Below, one piece after another: positions 43,113 to 51,227 of a stretch of 64,000 bases of DNA. This stretch comes from Prolixibacteraceae bacterium (GTDB taxonomy: Bacteria; Bacteroidota; Bacteroidia; Bacteroidales; Prolixibacteraceae): the NCBI GenBank assembly GCA_019459525.1, contig JAIBEY010000101.1:24808-88807 (forward strand), given 5' to 3'. Position numbers and translations under genes: made by a program. Position 1 is the stretch's first letter, and the number at the start of each line of letters is the position of its first letter. The notes beneath the pieces were generated by a model. The model made no database searches. It saw only the letters and a list, made by a program, of their open reading frames with translations, and had not been told where the DNA came from.

Positions 43113-43148
43113 AAGGCTGTTCCGATTTACTTCGGAGCAGCCTTTTTT
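43113..43148. terminator. Bidirectional terminator between the coiled-coil gene and kbl
   Basis: Stem AAGGCTGTTCCGA (43113-43125) with TCGGAGCAGCCTT (43132-43144), with one G-U pair, loop TTTACT, then a T-run. Confidence 0.88.
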
Positions 43149-43187
43149 CTGGTCATATTATTCGGTCAACCGGGAACTTCTCCGGAA

Positions 43188-44375
43188 TCAGATAATCTCC
43201 AGCGCTTTGCCAACCTTGGTAAATGCCTCAACCGCCTGATCGATTTGCGATTTGGTATGGGCAGCCGACAACTGCACCCTGATCCGGGCTTTTCCTTTCG
43301 GGACTACCGGAAATACGAATCCGATCACATAAATGCCTTCTTTCAGCAATTCATCGGCAAATTTAACGGCCAATGGGGCATCATAAATCATAACCGGAAC
43401 AATTGCAGTTGTACCTTTTACAAGGTCAAAACCGGCAGCCTCCATTTTTCCGCGGAAATAATTGGCATTATCCATGGTTCGTGCCGGAAGTTCAGCCGAT
43501 GCAGTCAGCAAATCGAGCACTTTTAGGGTTGCGCCAACAGTAGCCGGAGCCAACGTATTCGAGAATAAATAAGGGCGCGACCGCTGGCGAAGCATGTCAA
43601 TAATTTCTTTCCGTCCCGAAGTACAACCGCCGTTTCCGCCACCTAAAGCTTTACCAAATGTCGTGGTTATAATGTCAATCTTTCCAAGCAACCCGAAATG
43701 CTCGGCCGTGCCTCTTCCTGTTTTCCCGATGTAACCCGACGCATGCGAATCGTCAACCATAATCAGGGCATCATATTTTTCGCACAAGGCCACAATCTCC
43801 GGAAGTTTAGCCAAATCGCCATCCATCGAAAAAACGCCATCCGTTACCACCATCCGATATTTAGCCGATTGAGCTTCTTTCAGGCAATTTTCCAGTTCGG
43901 CCATGTCGGCATGTTTATACCTGGCACGCTGCGCCTTACAAAGCCTCACACCGTCAATAATTGAAGCATGGTTCAGCTCATCAGAAATAATAATGCTGTC
44001 TTCGCCCAATAAAGGTTCAAAAATTCCACCGTTGGCATCAAAAGCGGCACAATACAAAATGGTATCTTCAGTTCCCAAAAATTCAGAAACTTTTGCTTCA
44101 AGCTCTTTATGAATTTGCTGAGTTCCGCAAATAAACCGGACCGACGACAGTCCAAAACCCCAGTCATTCATGGTTTCCTGCGCCGCTTTAACCACTTCCG
44201 GATGGTTGGCCAGCCCCAGATAATTGTTGGCACAAAAATTTAAAACGGGTTTATTTCCGGCAACCGTTATTTGTGAACTCTGTGATGATGTTATGATCCG
44301 TTCAGTCTTATACAAACCTTGTTCTTTCAATTCGCCAAGTGTTTGCGCTAAATCCTGTTTTATTTTTCCGTACAT
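43188..44375 (-). CDS. kbl: Glycine C-acetyltransferase (2-amino-3-ketobutyrate CoA ligase)
   Basis: A 395-residue PLP enzyme of the alpha-oxoamine synthase family that splits 2-amino-3-ketobutyrate with CoA into glycine and acetyl-CoA. Visible blocks are NFCANNYLGLANHPEV, the substrate/PLP region DDSHASGYIGKTGRG, and the PLP lysine in TTTFGKALGGGNGG. Length matches E. coli Kbl (398 aa). It is divergent from a zinc alcohol dehydrogenase that could supply its substrate from threonine. A -7 element TAACTTTG (complement of 44466-44473) lies about 90 nt upstream. Confidence 0.95.
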   Translation of the reverse strand: MYGKIKQDLAQTLGELKEQGLYKTERIITSSQSSQITVAGNKPVLNFCANNYLGLANHPEVVKAAQETMNDWGFGLSSVRFICGTQQIHKELEAKVSEFLGTEDTILYCAAFDANGGIFEPLLGEDSIIISDELNHASIIDGVRLCKAQRARYKHADMAELENCLKEAQSAKYRMVVTDGVFSMDGDLAKLPEIVALCEKYDALIMVDDSHASGYIGKTGRGTAEHFGLLGKIDIITTTFGKALGGGNGGCTSGRKEIIDMLRQRSRPYLFSNTLAPATVGATLKVLDLLTASAELPARTMDNANYFRGKMEAAGFDLVKGTTAIVPVMIYDAPLAVKFADELLKEGIYVIGFVFPVVPKGKARIRVQLSAAHTKSQIDQAVEAFTKVGKALEII

Positions 44376-44465
44376 AATTAAAAAGTTTAAATTTTGAACA
44401 AAGTAATGGAATCATCCATTTAAAAAAAGTGATAAAAAACAGTGGTAAAGATATGGGGGAATTCT

Positions 44466-44473
44466 CAAAGTTA
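44466..44473 (-). promoter_or_regulatory. -7 promoter element for kbl
   Basis: The minus strand reads TAACTTTG, matching TAnnTTTG. It lies in the 239-nt divergent region between kbl and the alcohol dehydrogenase; no clear element was found for the latter. Confidence 0.35.
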
Positions 44474-44614
44474 TCCGGATATTTCATCCCGCCTGCTCCG
44501 TTTTTTTTATTCACTGCCAACGAATTCAAAAAATTAATACCGTTTTGTGCCTATATCATCTTTTTTTTTCATTAATTGGCTCAAGTATTTTATCGCGCCC
44601 TAAACTACCTAATT

Positions 44615-45652
44615 ATGAAAACATTAGTTTTAACCGGAATTCGCGAAATTGAAATGATTGACAGCCCCGAACCTATCCTGAAAAATCCGGATGATGTATT
44701 AATCCGGATAAAAACCGTTGGAGTTTGCGGCTCGGATATTCATTATTTTACCGAAGGGAAAATTGGGAGTCAGGTGGTTAAATTTCCTTTTACTGTTGGG
44801 CACGAATGTTCCGGGATTGTAGAAAAAACCGGCAGCGCGGTAACTCGTGTTAAACCGGGAGACCTGGTGGCTGTTGATCCGAGCATCCATTGCGGCACCT
44901 GCGACCAATGTTTGGCCGGCAGGCCGCATACCTGCCGGAACAACCGTTTTCTGGGTTGCCCGGGGCAAATAGATGGTTGCCTGACCGAGTACATCGTAAT
45001 GCCCGAATTCACCTGCTTCGCATTAAGTCCGAAATTTGATGCCACCACCGCAGCACTTATCGAACCACTTACTATTGGAACCTATAGTGTTGAACTGGCA
45101 CAAACCGATTTCAGGAATAAAACAGTTGGAATATTTGGTGCCGGACCAATTGGCCTGAGTGTTTTAATGGTACTTAAAACGATGGATCCGGCTAAAATTT
45201 TGTGTTTCGAACCCTTGGAATACCGCCGAAAAAAAGCATCCGACCTCGGAGCCAGTTCGGTTTTTAACCCAATTGAAACAAGTCCGGCAAAAGTCACCCA
45301 GGAAACAGAACCCCTCTTGCTTGATGTGGTTTTTGATTGCAGCGGCGAACAGCAAGCCATTGACGAGGCCGTTCGAATAATTAAGCCCGGCGGAAAACTT
45401 ATTTTAGTTGGAATACCCCCGGAAGGAAAATATACGATTAATATGGATATCTTGCGCCGAAATGAAATTTCGATCCATAACGTACGCCGGCAGAACCATT
45501 GTGTAGAGAGAGCTATTCTTTTGGTCGAAAATGGTTTACCAATCGATCAAATGGTTACCCATCATTTTTCTCCGGAAGTCACACAACAAGCCTTTGAAAT
45601 GGTATCAGGATATCAGGACGGAGTGATTAAAGCGATGATTAATTTTAGCTAA
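44615..45652 (+). CDS. Zinc-dependent medium-chain alcohol dehydrogenase
   Basis: 345 residues from ATG 44615. Catalytic zinc ligands are in GVCGSDIHYF and GHECSG. The four structural-zinc cysteines lie in HCGTCDQCLAGRPHTC. The NAD(P) fold is GIFGAGPIGLSVLMVLKTMD. Overall it looks like the sorbitol/polyol dehydrogenase-threonine dehydrogenase branch. Divergence from kbl suggests it may oxidise L-threonine to 2-amino-3-ketobutyrate, but sequence alone would equally allow a polyol substrate such as sorbitol or xylitol. Role moderately uncertain. Confidence 0.85.
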   Translation: MKTLVLTGIREIEMIDSPEPILKNPDDVLIRIKTVGVCGSDIHYFTEGKIGSQVVKFPFTVGHECSGIVEKTGSAVTRVKPGDLVAVDPSIHCGTCDQCLAGRPHTCRNNRFLGCPGQIDGCLTEYIVMPEFTCFALSPKFDATTAALIEPLTIGTYSVELAQTDFRNKTVGIFGAGPIGLSVLMVLKTMDPAKILCFEPLEYRRKKASDLGASSVFNPIETSPAKVTQETEPLLLDVVFDCSGEQQAIDEAVRIIKPGGKLILVGIPPEGKYTINMDILRRNEISIHNVRRQNHCVERAILLVENGLPIDQMVTHHFSPEVTQQAFEMVSGYQDGVIKAMINFS

Positions 45653-45779
45653 CAACAATTCTTTGGTAAAAAAATCAAAGATTACCGAAAAGTGTTGCAG
45701 GGAAAATTGTTTTTCATTTATTTTCGCCGCTGAAGTTTTATTAAATTTTTTCATATAATTGCAGTAAAAATATCTATCA

Positions 45780-46181
45780 ATGAATCCAAATAAGCCCAGA
45801 GTAATTAAAGATTACGATAAACTTGATCCGGAAATTCAGGAAAAGATTAAACTTGAATATCCAAGCGGATACAGTGAAAACCTGATCTATTTTACCAACA
45901 AAGATGGCAAGCGGGTAAGTGCATTGCCTTTTGAAACTGAAGACAAGTACTATCTGGTTCGTATGACTGTTTACGAAGCTGAAAAAATCATCGAAGATGA
46001 TGATGATTACGATAGCACCGGATCGCTCAAGGATAGTGCGAAAGAAGAGTACGAAAGCAAATATGCTGACGATGAATTCCTTGCAGCCGAAACTGAAGTG
46101 GAAGAAGCCGACGACGTGGCCGATGATGACTATGATGATGACGAAGAAGATTTTGAAGATGACGGCGCTGACGAAGATTAA
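45780..46181 (+). CDS. Small acidic Bacteroidota-specific protein
   Basis: A 133-residue protein. The N-terminal 70 residues (RVIKDYDKLDPEIQEKIKLE; KRVSALPFETEDKYYLVRMT) are conserved-looking and recalled from many Bacteroidota, sometimes mislabelled as DNA primase. The last 55 residues are almost entirely Asp and Glu (DDDYDDDEEDFEDDG). No signal peptide or membrane segment, so cytoplasmic. Function unknown; acidic tails often serve in protein interactions or nucleic-acid mimicry (inference). It shares a bidirectional terminator with rnhB. Confidence 0.78.
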   Translation: MNPNKPRVIKDYDKLDPEIQEKIKLEYPSGYSENLIYFTNKDGKRVSALPFETEDKYYLVRMTVYEAEKIIEDDDDYDSTGSLKDSAKEEYESKYADDEFLAAETEVEEADDVADDDYDDDEEDFEDDGADED

Positions 46182-46245
46182 TCGTTAGAACCAAAATCAG
46201 AAGATAAATCGATTGGCTATTCTGTAGAGGATACCTTAGATTGAC

Positions 46246-46314
46246 TAGCTGTAAATATTTGCTTACTTAAAGGTTTTGAACTTTTAAATTCTGCAAATAT
46301 TTACAGCTTTTTTG
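46246..46314. terminator. Bidirectional long-stem terminator
   Basis: A perfect 16-bp stem, AGCTGTAAATATTTGC (46246-46261) with GCAAATATTTACAGCT (46292-46307), a 30-nt loop that can itself pair (AAAGGTT/AACTTTT), then TTTTTTG. It lies between converging genes. Confidence 0.85.
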
Positions 46315-46324
46315 TTTCCGTTTT

Positions 46325-46936
46325 TCAAAAGTCGAGCAGTAGCTGATCGCCCAGGTTGGCAAAAGATTTTCGGTGGTAGGAAGTAATGCCGATTTCCCTT
46401 ACGACCTTCCGGTGATGCAGGGTTGGGTATCCTTTATTCTTTAACCAATCGTATTGTGGATATTCCTGATGAATGGTATCCATATAGTCGTCGCGATAAG
46501 TTTTAGCCAATACCGAAGCTGCCGCGATGGCTAAAAATTTACCATCGCCTTTGATGATGCAGGTATGCGCAATTCCGGGGTAAGCTTTAAAACGATTACC
46601 ATCAATCAGCAAATGCTGTGGTTGTATTCCGAGTTGCTCAACGGCACGGTGCATTGCCAAAAACGAAGCATTTAAAATATTGATCCGGTCAATTTCATGG
46701 TTATCAACAATACCAACGGCAAAAGCCAATGCTTCACGTTCAATCACCGGACGAAGCGCATACCGCTGTTTCTCGGTCAGCTTTTTCGAATCATTCAGCA
46801 AATCGTTTTCAAAAGTTTCAGGAAGAATAACCGCGGCGGCAAAAACAGGTCCGGCCAAACAACCGCGTCCGGCCTCGTCGCAACCAGCCTCAATCCGTCC
46901 TTGCTGTAAATATAGTTGTAGTTTGTCTTTTGCCAT
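46325..46936 (-). CDS. rnhB: Ribonuclease HII
   Basis: About 203 residues from the ATG at 46936 (an in-frame ATG at 46945 adds three). It removes ribonucleotides and RNA primers from RNA-DNA hybrids. The catalytic signature GCDEAGRGCLAGPV is at the N-terminus, followed by further conserved blocks LNDSKKLTEKQR, HLLIDGNRF, GDGKFLAIAAASVLAKTYRD and YGYPTLHH-like NKGYPTLHHRKVV. Length is typical. A REP-like palindromic repeat sits directly upstream of its start. Confidence 0.96.
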   Translation of the reverse strand: MAKDKLQLYLQQGRIEAGCDEAGRGCLAGPVFAAAVILPETFENDLLNDSKKLTEKQRYALRPVIEREALAFAVGIVDNHEIDRINILNASFLAMHRAVEQLGIQPQHLLIDGNRFKAYPGIAHTCIIKGDGKFLAIAAASVLAKTYRDDYMDTIHQEYPQYDWLKNKGYPTLHHRKVVREIGITSYHRKSFANLGDQLLLDF

Positions 46937-46968
46937 TAAATTCAATTTTCGGTTTCTGTATTAAGTTC

Positions 46969-47046
46969 TCCCTTCGATACGCTTCGCTACTCAGGGAGCG
47001 AGGCTCCTATCTACATTCGTTAACCGGCTCCTGAGCTTGTCGAAGG
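46969..47046. repeat. REP-like palindromic intergenic repeat
   Basis: Two inverted units: CCCTTCGATACGCTTCGCTA followed by CTCAGGGAGC, then GGCTCCTGAGCTTGTCGAAG. The arms CCTTCGA/TCGAAGG and CTCAGG/CCTGAG pair over the whole element. The core CTGAGCTTGTCGAAGG is a widespread bacterial intergenic repeat of the REP/RAYT type. It fills most of the 111-nt gap between the glycosyltransferase stop and the rnhB start. No RAYT transposase is in the window. Confidence 0.7.
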
Positions 47047-47047
47047 A

Positions 47048-48175
47048 TTAGGTATTTACGCAAATCTGAATACTTCCCCAAAGTAACTCGGCGGTTTTGT
47101 CCCAGCTAAATTTATCTTTTTGTTCGAATCCTTTTTCAATCAGCATGTCCCGCAGTTCTTTCTCCTGATAGATTTTAATCATCGCTTCTTTGATCTGGCT
47201 CAGCGAGAACGGATCGACATATAAAACGGCATGGCCCCCAACTTCGGGCAACGATGTGGTATTCGAACAAATAACAGGTACGCCTGCATTCATCGCCTCA
47301 ATGATAGGAATGCCAAAACCTTCGAAAAAAGGAACAAAAGTCAGGGCCAGCGAAGCTCCCAACACCTGATGCAACTCTTCGTTGCCGAGCCGTCCGGTAA
47401 AAACTACATCATCCTTGTAGCGCATCCCTTCGTAGGCCAGTTCAATCTCAGCGGTTTTAAACATACTTTCGCCTACAATCAACAGTTTCACATCAGTATT
47501 CACCGATGTGCGAAAGGCATCGTAAGCCCGCAACAATCCACAGATATTTTTACGCGGATGTAACGACCCGATAAACAGAAAATATGCCTTGCCACCGGAG
47601 TACCGTGCTTTGGCGTTCAACTTTTCTTCGTCGGAAGTGGGTGTGTACATGGAATTTACACCATTATAAACCACATCAATTTTATCGCTGTCAATTTTAT
47701 ACGTACGGTTTATGTCTTCTTTCGAGAAATACGAAACGGTAACAATCCGTTTGGCTTTACGGGCAAATTTCGGAAAATAATGATTGTAATACCTGCCTTT
47801 CAGCCAAGGCAAATCTTTCGGGCGGTGCGCAAAATTAATATCATGAATAGCAGCCAATTGTTTAATCCGGGTATTTAGTGACAGGTATCCGTCGGGCGAA
47901 AAAAACAGGTCGGCTTTGTATTTTTTCAGGATTCGCGGAATCTGCAATTCGAACCAAATGTACCAAAGTATCGGATGCCGGGTTGGAGGCGACAACACGA
48001 TCGGGGTAACATTATCGGCAAAAACGAATTCATCGGCAAACGGGCGGTCGAAAATAAACAGGAATTGATGTTCGGGATGGTCGCGGGTAATGCGCGATAA
48101 CGTTTCGCGGGTAAACCACCCGATCCCTTCCAGCTTCCCTTGTATCAGCAATCGGGTATTTACGGCAATGATCAT
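47048..48175 (-). CDS. Glycosyltransferase family 4
   Basis: A 375-residue GT-B fold transferase. The C-terminal nucleotide-sugar half shows FIGSLHPRKNICGLLRAY, and the EX7E-type motif region FFEGFGIPIIEAMNAGVPVI followed by NTTSLPEVGG. The N-terminal acceptor half begins MIIAVNTRLLIQGKLEGIGW. No membrane segment, so it acts on the cytoplasmic face, probably on a lipid-linked glycan. Divergent from the flippase gene 102 nt away, with promoter elements for both in between, it belongs to an envelope-polysaccharide group. Sugar donor unknown. Confidence 0.92.
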   Translation of the reverse strand: MIIAVNTRLLIQGKLEGIGWFTRETLSRITRDHPEHQFLFIFDRPFADEFVFADNVTPIVLSPPTRHPILWYIWFELQIPRILKKYKADLFFSPDGYLSLNTRIKQLAAIHDINFAHRPKDLPWLKGRYYNHYFPKFARKAKRIVTVSYFSKEDINRTYKIDSDKIDVVYNGVNSMYTPTSDEEKLNAKARYSGGKAYFLFIGSLHPRKNICGLLRAYDAFRTSVNTDVKLLIVGESMFKTAEIELAYEGMRYKDDVVFTGRLGNEELHQVLGASLALTFVPFFEGFGIPIIEAMNAGVPVICSNTTSLPEVGGHAVLYVDPFSLSQIKEAMIKIYQEKELRDMLIEKGFEQKDKFSWDKTAELLWGSIQICVNT

Positions 48176-48204
48176 AGCTTTTGGTTATGGTATCGAAATC
48201 TAAT

Positions 48205-48242
48205 CAAATGTACAAAGTCTGTTCAAAAAATTGCTACTTTTG
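48205..48242. promoter_or_regulatory. Divergent -7 elements for the glycosyltransferase and flippase
   Basis: The minus strand reads TACATTTG (complement of 48205-48212), directed to the glycosyltransferase; the plus strand reads TACTTTTG (48235-48242), directed to the flippase. Both match TAnnTTTG; -33 boxes are unclear. Confidence 0.45.
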
Positions 48243-48277
48243 AACCACTTTAAATCAAACCGGAAAAAGATACCCGA

Positions 48278-49723
48278 TTGAAAAGGAAGTTTATTACAAG
48301 TCTGCTGCTGCTCCTTTTTCTGAATGTTTTAATCAAACCTTTCTGGATATTCGGAATCGACCTCACCGTGCAAAACCTGGTGGGCGACGAAAGCTACGGA
48401 TTGTATTTCTCGCTGCTGAACTTCTCGATGATCCTGAACATTTTGCTCGACCTCGGAATAACCAGTTACAACAATAAAAATATTGCTGAAAACAGCCAGT
48501 TGCTGCATAAACACATCAGCAACATTGTTGGATTAAAATTTTTGCTTGCCGTAGTTTATGCCGTAGTAAGTATCGCAGTGGCCTTACTTATCGGTTACCG
48601 CCAGGTTCAGCTCCACCTGCTTTTGTTTTTAATCCTGAACCAGTTTCTTATTTCATTCACCCTTTATTTGCGGTCGAACATTAGCGGGTTGCACCTCTTT
48701 AAAACCGACAGTTTTCTCTCGGTACTCGACCGTACTTTAATGATTATCATCTGTTCGGTCCTACTATTTACCAACATCACCAATCACCATTTCCGGATAG
48801 AATGGTTTGTTTATGCCCAAACAGCTGCCTACATTATTGCCAGTCTCATCACGTTCGCGGTAGTACTTATTCACACTGGAAAGCTAAAATTTTACTTCGA
48901 CCGTATTTTTTTCATGGTCTTCCTGAAAAAAAGTTATCCGTATGCGTTGCTGATTTTACTGATGTCGTTTTACAACCGGATTGACTCGGTAATGCTCGAA
49001 CGCCTGCTTCCTGACGGGAAAGAACAGGCCGGGATTTACGCCCATGCTTTTCGTTTACTCGACGCGGTATCCATGTTCGGCGTTTTATTTGCCGGCTTAT
49101 TGCTGCCCATTTTTGCCCGGATGATCAAACAGAAAGAAGAAATTGGCTCTATGGTTCAGTTTTCCTTTCTCTTGCTTTTCGTACCGGCCATTATACTGAG
49201 TCTCTCATCCGGATTTTACGACCACGAAATCATGATCCTGCTTAATTACAGCAACAGCGCGTTATCGGCATCCATTTTCAGGTTACTGATGATCAGTTTT
49301 CTGGGTATTGCCACCACCTATATTTTTGGCACCTTACTTACGGCAAATGGCAGCATCAGGCAACTAAACTGGATGGCCCTTACCGGAATGGGAATTAACG
49401 TAGGCCTGAATTTAATCCTGATACCCGAAATACAGGCGCTCGGTTCGGCTTGGGCCAGTTTGGTTACCCAACTTTTTACAGCCCTGGCGCAAACCATACT
49501 TGCCGTACATTTTCTGAAACTGAATATCAATTACCGGTTAATTGCCAAATTAATTGTGTTTGTGGGTTTTGTATTTCTGGCGGGGTTTCTGAGCAAACAA
49601 ATCAACAACTGGATTGCAGGATACCTGATCATGGTTTCGGTTAGTGTCCTGTTTGCATTTTTTACACGACTCATCAACCTGAAAGCATTGTCGGAAATCA
49701 TCCAGAATAAACAATCGGTATGA
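48278..49723 (+). CDS. Polysaccharide/O-antigen flippase-like membrane protein
   Basis: 481 residues from a TTG start (no ATG precedes the first helix; TTGAAAAGGAAG reads MKRK). About 12-14 membrane helices with the Wzx/MATE-type layout and few charged residues. YGLYFSLLNFSMILNILLDL is the usual start of the polysaccharide-biosynthesis protein family. It should flip an undecaprenyl-linked oligosaccharide across the inner membrane. It overlaps the next gene by four bases (ATGA), and uppP, which recycles the lipid carrier, follows two genes on. Confidence 0.88.
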   Translation: MKRKFITSLLLLLFLNVLIKPFWIFGIDLTVQNLVGDESYGLYFSLLNFSMILNILLDLGITSYNNKNIAENSQLLHKHISNIVGLKFLLAVVYAVVSIAVALLIGYRQVQLHLLLFLILNQFLISFTLYLRSNISGLHLFKTDSFLSVLDRTLMIIICSVLLFTNITNHHFRIEWFVYAQTAAYIIASLITFAVVLIHTGKLKFYFDRIFFMVFLKKSYPYALLILLMSFYNRIDSVMLERLLPDGKEQAGIYAHAFRLLDAVSMFGVLFAGLLLPIFARMIKQKEEIGSMVQFSFLLLFVPAIILSLSSGFYDHEIMILLNYSNSALSASIFRLLMISFLGIATTYIFGTLLTANGSIRQLNWMALTGMGINVGLNLILIPEIQALGSAWASLVTQLFTALAQTILAVHFLKLNINYRLIAKLIVFVGFVFLAGFLSKQINNWIAGYLIMVSVSVLFAFFTRLINLKALSEIIQNKQSV

Positions 49724-50355
49724 GTAAAAAGCTTACCCCTGAAGATTTACAAAACGAAAATGAATTCGAACTTTTAGCAGAAGTTTCGCATCAGGAATTG
49801 CGCGAATTTGTAGTTGAACAGATTACCAAAGAAAAATACCTGATCCGAAGCTATTCGGTTTACCAGGTCGTTATGATGATGTTATGGATATTTCTGCTGA
49901 CGCGAAGTATCGTTCTCGCAGTTAAAGGTTATGCCGAACCAATTATCGGCATCGGTCTGGCGCTTTTATTTTCATTTTCGGTGCTCATTGTTATTCACGA
50001 ACTGCTTCATGCCCTGGCCTATTTACTTTTCGGGGCTCGCCGCATTTCGTTCGGACTTAACCTGAAAAAATTTGTTTTTTACGCGCTGGCCGATCAACAG
50101 GTCATTGCATCCAGGGCCTTTCATTGGATAGCGCTTGCTCCTTTGGTGGTTGTTAAGCTAATCTGTATTGCCGGTGCCATAACTTTTTACAACGAACAAC
50201 TGATGTATTTTTTCCTGACGATAATGTGCCTGCATTCGTTATTCTGTGCGGGCGATATGGCGATGCTTGCCTTTTACCGGCTGCACCACGAAAAGGAAAT
50301 TTATAATTTTGATAACCGAAGTGAAGGAAAAACTTATTTTTACACGCGAAAATAA
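49720..50355 (+). CDS. DUF3267 putative membrane zincin metalloprotease
   Basis: A 211-residue membrane protein with about four helices. The zinc-protease motif HELLHALAYLLFG (HExxH) lies inside a hydrophobic segment near residue 90, as in DUF3267 and related M50-like families. Function of DUF3267 is unknown. It overlaps the flippase by four bases (ATGA) and ends 15 nt before uppP, so it is locked into a lipid-carrier/glycan operon. Intramembrane proteolysis or a structural role are both open. Confidence 0.8.
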   Translation: MSKKLTPEDLQNENEFELLAEVSHQELREFVVEQITKEKYLIRSYSVYQVVMMMLWIFLLTRSIVLAVKGYAEPIIGIGLALLFSFSVLIVIHELLHALAYLLFGARRISFGLNLKKFVFYALADQQVIASRAFHWIALAPLVVVKLICIAGAITFYNEQLMYFFLTIMCLHSLFCAGDMAMLAFYRLHHEKEIYNFDNRSEGKTYFYTRK

Positions 50356-50370
50356 TTAAGACCAGAAAAC

Positions 50371-51150
50371 ATGACATTATTTGAAGCCATTGTTATTGCC
50401 GTAGTGGAAGGAATCACCGAGTTTCTGCCCATTTCCTCAACCGGGCACATGATTATTGCCGAAGCTCTGCTGGGGACCGAAATTAACGAGTTTACCAAAG
50501 CTTTTACCGTGAATATTCAGTTTGGCGCCATCCTCTCGGTGGTTGTACTTTACTGGAAACGGTTTCTGCAAAGCTGGACTTTTTACCAGAAATTATTTGT
50601 AGCCTTTTTACCCGCAGCCGGTATCGGCTTTTTAGCCAGCGATTTCATCGACAGCATGCTCGAAAATGTAATGGTGGTAGCTGTTATGCTGCTGGTTGGC
50701 GGCGTCCTTCTGTTGTTTGTTGATAAATGGTTTAAGCAGGAAAACGAAAATCAGGAAATTACCTACCCAACAGCGCTAAAAATTGGCTTTTGGCAATGCG
50801 TGGCGATGATTCCGGGAGTTTCGCGATCGGCAGCAACGATTATTGGAGGGATGCAGCAAAAACTAAGCAGGAAAAACGCGGCTGAATTTTCGTTCTTTCT
50901 GGCTGTGCCAACCATGGCGGCCGCTTCGGCCTACAAACTCCTGAAAGATTACAAACATTTCAATTCTGACAATATTGATGTTCTGATTGTTGGCAACATC
51001 GTTGCTTTCGTAGTAGCCATGATTGCCATTAAAACGTTCATCACCTTCCTTCAGAAACACGGGTTTAAAGTATTTGGCTGGTACCGCATTGTGGTTGGGC
51101 TGGTGCTGATTATTCTTCTGCTAATGGGAGTTGATTTGAAGGTGGTGTAA
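50371..51150 (+). CDS. uppP: Undecaprenyl-diphosphate phosphatase
   Basis: A 259-residue integral membrane enzyme that removes a phosphate from undecaprenyl pyrophosphate to recycle the lipid carrier for peptidoglycan and glycan export. Diagnostic motifs are [20 protein letters not shown] near the N-terminus and [16 protein letters not shown] (about 147-162), with catalytic Glu, Ser and Arg in place. It closes the flippase-DUF3267-uppP operon before the terminator at 51171. Confidence 0.96.
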   Translation: MTLFEAIVIAVVEGITEFLPISSTGHMIIAEALLGTEINEFTKAFTVNIQFGAILSVVVLYWKRFLQSWTFYQKLFVAFLPAAGIGFLASDFIDSMLENVMVVAVMLLVGGVLLLFVDKWFKQENENQEITYPTALKIGFWQCVAMIPGVSRSAATIIGGMQQKLSRKNAAEFSFFLAVPTMAAASAYKLLKDYKHFNSDNIDVLIVGNIVAFVVAMIAIKTFITFLQKHGFKVFGWYRIVVGLVLIILLLMGVDLKVV

Positions 51151-51170
51151 CCCACAATTTCTGCTAAAGG

Positions 51171-51210
51171 AAAATGGTCACTCGAAACAATTTCGAGTGA
51201 CCATTTTTTG
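51171..51210. terminator. Bidirectional terminator between uppP and gltX
   Basis: A perfect 17-bp stem, AAAATGGTCACTCGAAA (51171-51187) with TTTCGAGTGACCATTTT (51191-51207), a 3-nt loop and a T-run. Confidence 0.92.
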
Positions 51211-51227
51211 TATTTAATGCTAGTATT

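Noticed and set aside
45997..46188. Overlapping 63-codon open frame rich in Met and Lys
   Set aside because: It is a frame shadow of the Asp/Glu-rich tail of the small acidic protein gene.
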